Shown in pieces: positions 52,195 to 53,235 of a stretch of DNA of 53,235 bases. Position numbers and translations under genes: made by a program. The DNA is taken from contig NZ_FOKV01000012.1 of NCBI RefSeq assembly GCF_900112105.1, forward strand, positions 1 to 53,235, read 5' to 3'. Numbering within the stretch: position 1 is the first letter of the stretch; each line of letters begins with the position of its first letter. Below the pieces are notes generated by a model that was given only the letters and a program-made list of their open reading frames with translations, was not told the origin of the DNA and ran no database searches. Source of the DNA: Zunongwangia mangrovi. GTDB lineage: Bacteria; Bacteroidota; Bacteroidia; Flavobacteriales; Flavobacteriaceae.

Positions 52195-52253
52195 AAAGGT
52201 ACTTTTTAGTTAACTTTGACGTTTAACTTAGAAAAAGTACCTTTCGTTTTTTT
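52195..52253 (+). terminator. Long-stem terminator between M20 and DUF7935-like genes
   Basis: A 13-bp perfect stem, AAAGGTACTTTTT (52195-52207) and AAAAAGTACCTTT (52232-52244), encloses a 24-nt loop with a further inner pairing (AGTTAA at 52208-52213 with TTAACT at 52223-52228), and is followed by CG and seven T. It ends the M20 transcript 14 nt before the next start codon. The loop contains a perfect -7 promoter element. Confidence 0.75.
52211..52218 (+). promoter_or_regulatory. Promoter -7 element within a terminator loop
   Basis: TAACTTTG matches TAnnTTTG exactly and sits in the loop of the hairpin at 52195-52244. Transcription would begin at about 52224, giving a leader of about 43 nt for the gene at 52267. 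No TTG is at the ideal -33 position. Confidence 0.4.
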
Positions 52254-52266
52254 AGAATAAACCAGC

Positions 52267-52788
52267 ATGAGCGATCTAGATTTATTGCAAATCCTTTATA
52301 ATATTTTACCGGCTATAATCGTAGCCGCAGTAGCTTTTTACTTTTTTAAAACCTTTTCTGAAAATGAGAATCGCAGACGCCGATTTTTATTGCACCAGGA
52401 AAATCAGAAAACAGGACTTCCTCTTAAACTCCAGGCATACGAGCGCATGGTGTTATTTTTAGAACGAATTTCCCCTGGAAATCTATTAGTAAGAATAAAG
52501 CCAAATACTTCAGACAAGATTCAATATTCAAATACTTTGGTTAGTGCAATCGACCAGGAATTTGAGCATAATTTAGCGCAGCAGATCTATATTTCAAATG
52601 AATGCTGGAATTATATAAAAACAGCTAAAAATGCTACAATATCACTTATAAGACAAACCGCAGCAGATAACACTATTGAAAATGCAGCCATGCTTCAGGA
52701 AAAAGTACTCACGATTTTGATGGATGAAGATGCACCAACCGTTGCAGCACTAACATTCGTTAAAAATGAGGTGAAGGAGATTGTGTAA
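52267..52788 (+). CDS. DUF7935-like membrane-anchored protein
   Basis: A 173-aa protein with one N-terminal membrane helix (LYNILPAIIVAAVAFYFFKTF, about 10-30), a basic segment (ENRRRRF) and a soluble helical domain starting LPLKLQAYERMVLFLERISP (about 51-70). The pattern with QEFEHNLAQQIYISNECWNYIKTAKNATI in the middle resembles an uncharacterised flavobacterial family that I believe is called DUF7935. Function unknown. It is probably anchored with the domain in the cytoplasm. It starts 14 nt after the M20 terminator. Confidence 0.75.
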   Translation: MSDLDLLQILYNILPAIIVAAVAFYFFKTFSENENRRRRFLLHQENQKTGLPLKLQAYERMVLFLERISPGNLLVRIKPNTSDKIQYSNTLVSAIDQEFEHNLAQQIYISNECWNYIKTAKNATISLIRQTAADNTIENAAMLQEKVLTILMDEDAPTVAALTFVKNEVKEIV

Positions 52789-53004
52789 TGTAAGTTAACA
52801 GTTAACGGTGCACAGTTTAAAGTTTTTTAGCTGTTAGCTTTCAGCAATTAGCGATCAGCTTGAAAATTGATCCTGAAATTTCACAATTTGAGCTTTAATT
52901 TTTAAAGTTTTTATATTTTATCTAATTGAACTTCAAACAAGTAAAAAGTAATAATATAAGAATCGATATTTCGAAATTAGATTTAAAATTCATAGTTCAG
53001 AATT
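52789..53004. repeat. Degenerate low-complexity spacer
   Basis: It begins with a short repeat of GTTAAC (52795-52806) and continues with TTAGC/CAGC-containing units (about 52828-52860: AGCTGTTAGC, CAGCAATTAGC, GATCAGCT). These decayed short repeats are typical of intergenic DNA in this group. No gene is readable. Confidence 0.45.
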
Positions 53005-53139
53005 ATGACAAAGACTAGCAAAACTCAAAAATCAAAAGAAAAGCCAAATATCTTAGTTCTGGGATTAAGCTTTTTAGTTTTTTACACGCTATTCAGTAAC
53101 TGGGATTACTTAAAAAGTTTGATTACGAATTTGTTTTGA
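53005..53139 (+). CDS. Small single-pass membrane ORF (44 aa)
   Basis: A plus-strand ATG frame too short for the usual cutoff encodes 44 aa: a basic N-terminus (MTKTSKTQKSKEKP), one hydrophobic helix (ILVLGLSFLVFYTLF, about 16-30) and SNWDYLKSLITNLF. The sharp division between polar and hydrophobic parts and the Trp-Asp-Tyr tail look protein-like, not AT-rich noise. I do not recognise it, and there is no nearby promoter match. It may be a small membrane protein, possibly acting with the preceding membrane-anchored protein. Confidence 0.45.
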   Translation: MTKTSKTQKSKEKPNILVLGLSFLVFYTLFSNWDYLKSLITNLF

Positions 53140-53235
53140 AAGCTGAATGCTGAATTTGGATTTGAAAAATGTCATTTCGATTTCTATGACAATTCCAATC
53201 GGTTTTTATAATTTGTTTGATTTTTAATTATTGCC

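Noticed and set aside
52789-52870. Tandem GTTAAC and TTAGC repeats as a possible CRISPR or replication origin
   Set aside because: Units are short, irregular and without spacers of constant length. No cas gene, DnaA gene or DnaA-box cluster is present.
53196-53205. CAATCGGTTT, one mismatch from the PUL operator core
   Set aside because: It lacks the outer TTACG and the right half-site is broken. It lies in an AT-rich stretch with no visible gene start, so it is probably chance.

Overview
The window is a piece of a low-GC Bacteroidota chromosome, almost certainly a marine-type Flavobacteriaceae (Gramella/Zunongwangia/Salegentibacter-like). The support is a SusC/SusD pair, promoter elements of the TAnnTTTG type, no Shine-Dalgarno sequences, menaquinone genes, flavobacterial small membrane proteins and short palindromic intergenic repeats. 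I saw no tRNA, rRNA, CRISPR array or intact transposase. The genus guess comes from protein and repeat style and is not proven.

Region 1 (about 1-18950) is a compact glucuronoxylan utilisation locus. A minus-strand operon (GH3 beta-xylosidase, UxaC, KdgK) diverges from a tightly packed plus-strand operon (GH67 alpha-glucuronidase, an SDR proposed as fructuronate reductase, UxuA, GH10 xylanase lipoprotein, GH115 alpha-glucuronidase). SusC and SusD form a third transcript on the minus strand, facing the GH115 end. Proposed flow: SusCD binds and imports xylan fragments; GH10 cuts the backbone; GH115 and GH67 remove (methyl)glucuronic acid from internal and terminal positions; GH3 releases xylose; UxaC, the SDR, UxuA and KdgK take glucuronate to KDPG. 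The KDPG aldolase, an inner-membrane uronate transporter and a regulator are not in view. Four copies of a palindrome with consensus TTACGCAATCGGTTG (central CG, LacI-family style) lie in the two control regions, two in each, and probably tie all three transcripts into one regulon.

Region 2 (about 19059-30840) is general-purpose: PAP2 phosphatase, small acidic protein, MATE exporter, secreted M28 peptidase, GNAT-like protein, Hsp20, DUF2254 membrane protein, a 7TM histidine kinase with a NarL-type response regulator, the ABC-F factor EttA and a DinB-like protein.

Region 3 (about 30866-47100) holds a biotin-dependent carboxylase beta subunit, an unrecognised secreted protein, a secreted M1 aminopeptidase, an XRE regulator with a membrane partner, a menaquinone block (MenE, CPBP protease, MenC, MenA) interrupted by a four-helix-bundle (S23-type) gene inside imperfect inverted repeats, HolA, an HsdR-N-like protein with a GT2 glycosyltransferase, an OmpA lipoprotein and a metallopeptidase-like lipoprotein bracketed by two near-identical terminators.

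Region 4 (about 47200-53235) has TsaC/Sua5, a DUF2945 protein, UvrD/PcrA helicase, a secreted M20 amidohydrolase, a DUF7935-like protein and a 44-residue single-pass ORF. It also carries a pair of REP-like palindromes in opposite orientation with compensatory stem changes, plus a decayed third copy.

The most interesting signals are the shared operator, the SDR replacing canonical UxuB, the covarying palindrome family, the inverted repeats around the four-helix-bundle gene, and a promoter-like element inside the loop of a terminator hairpin.
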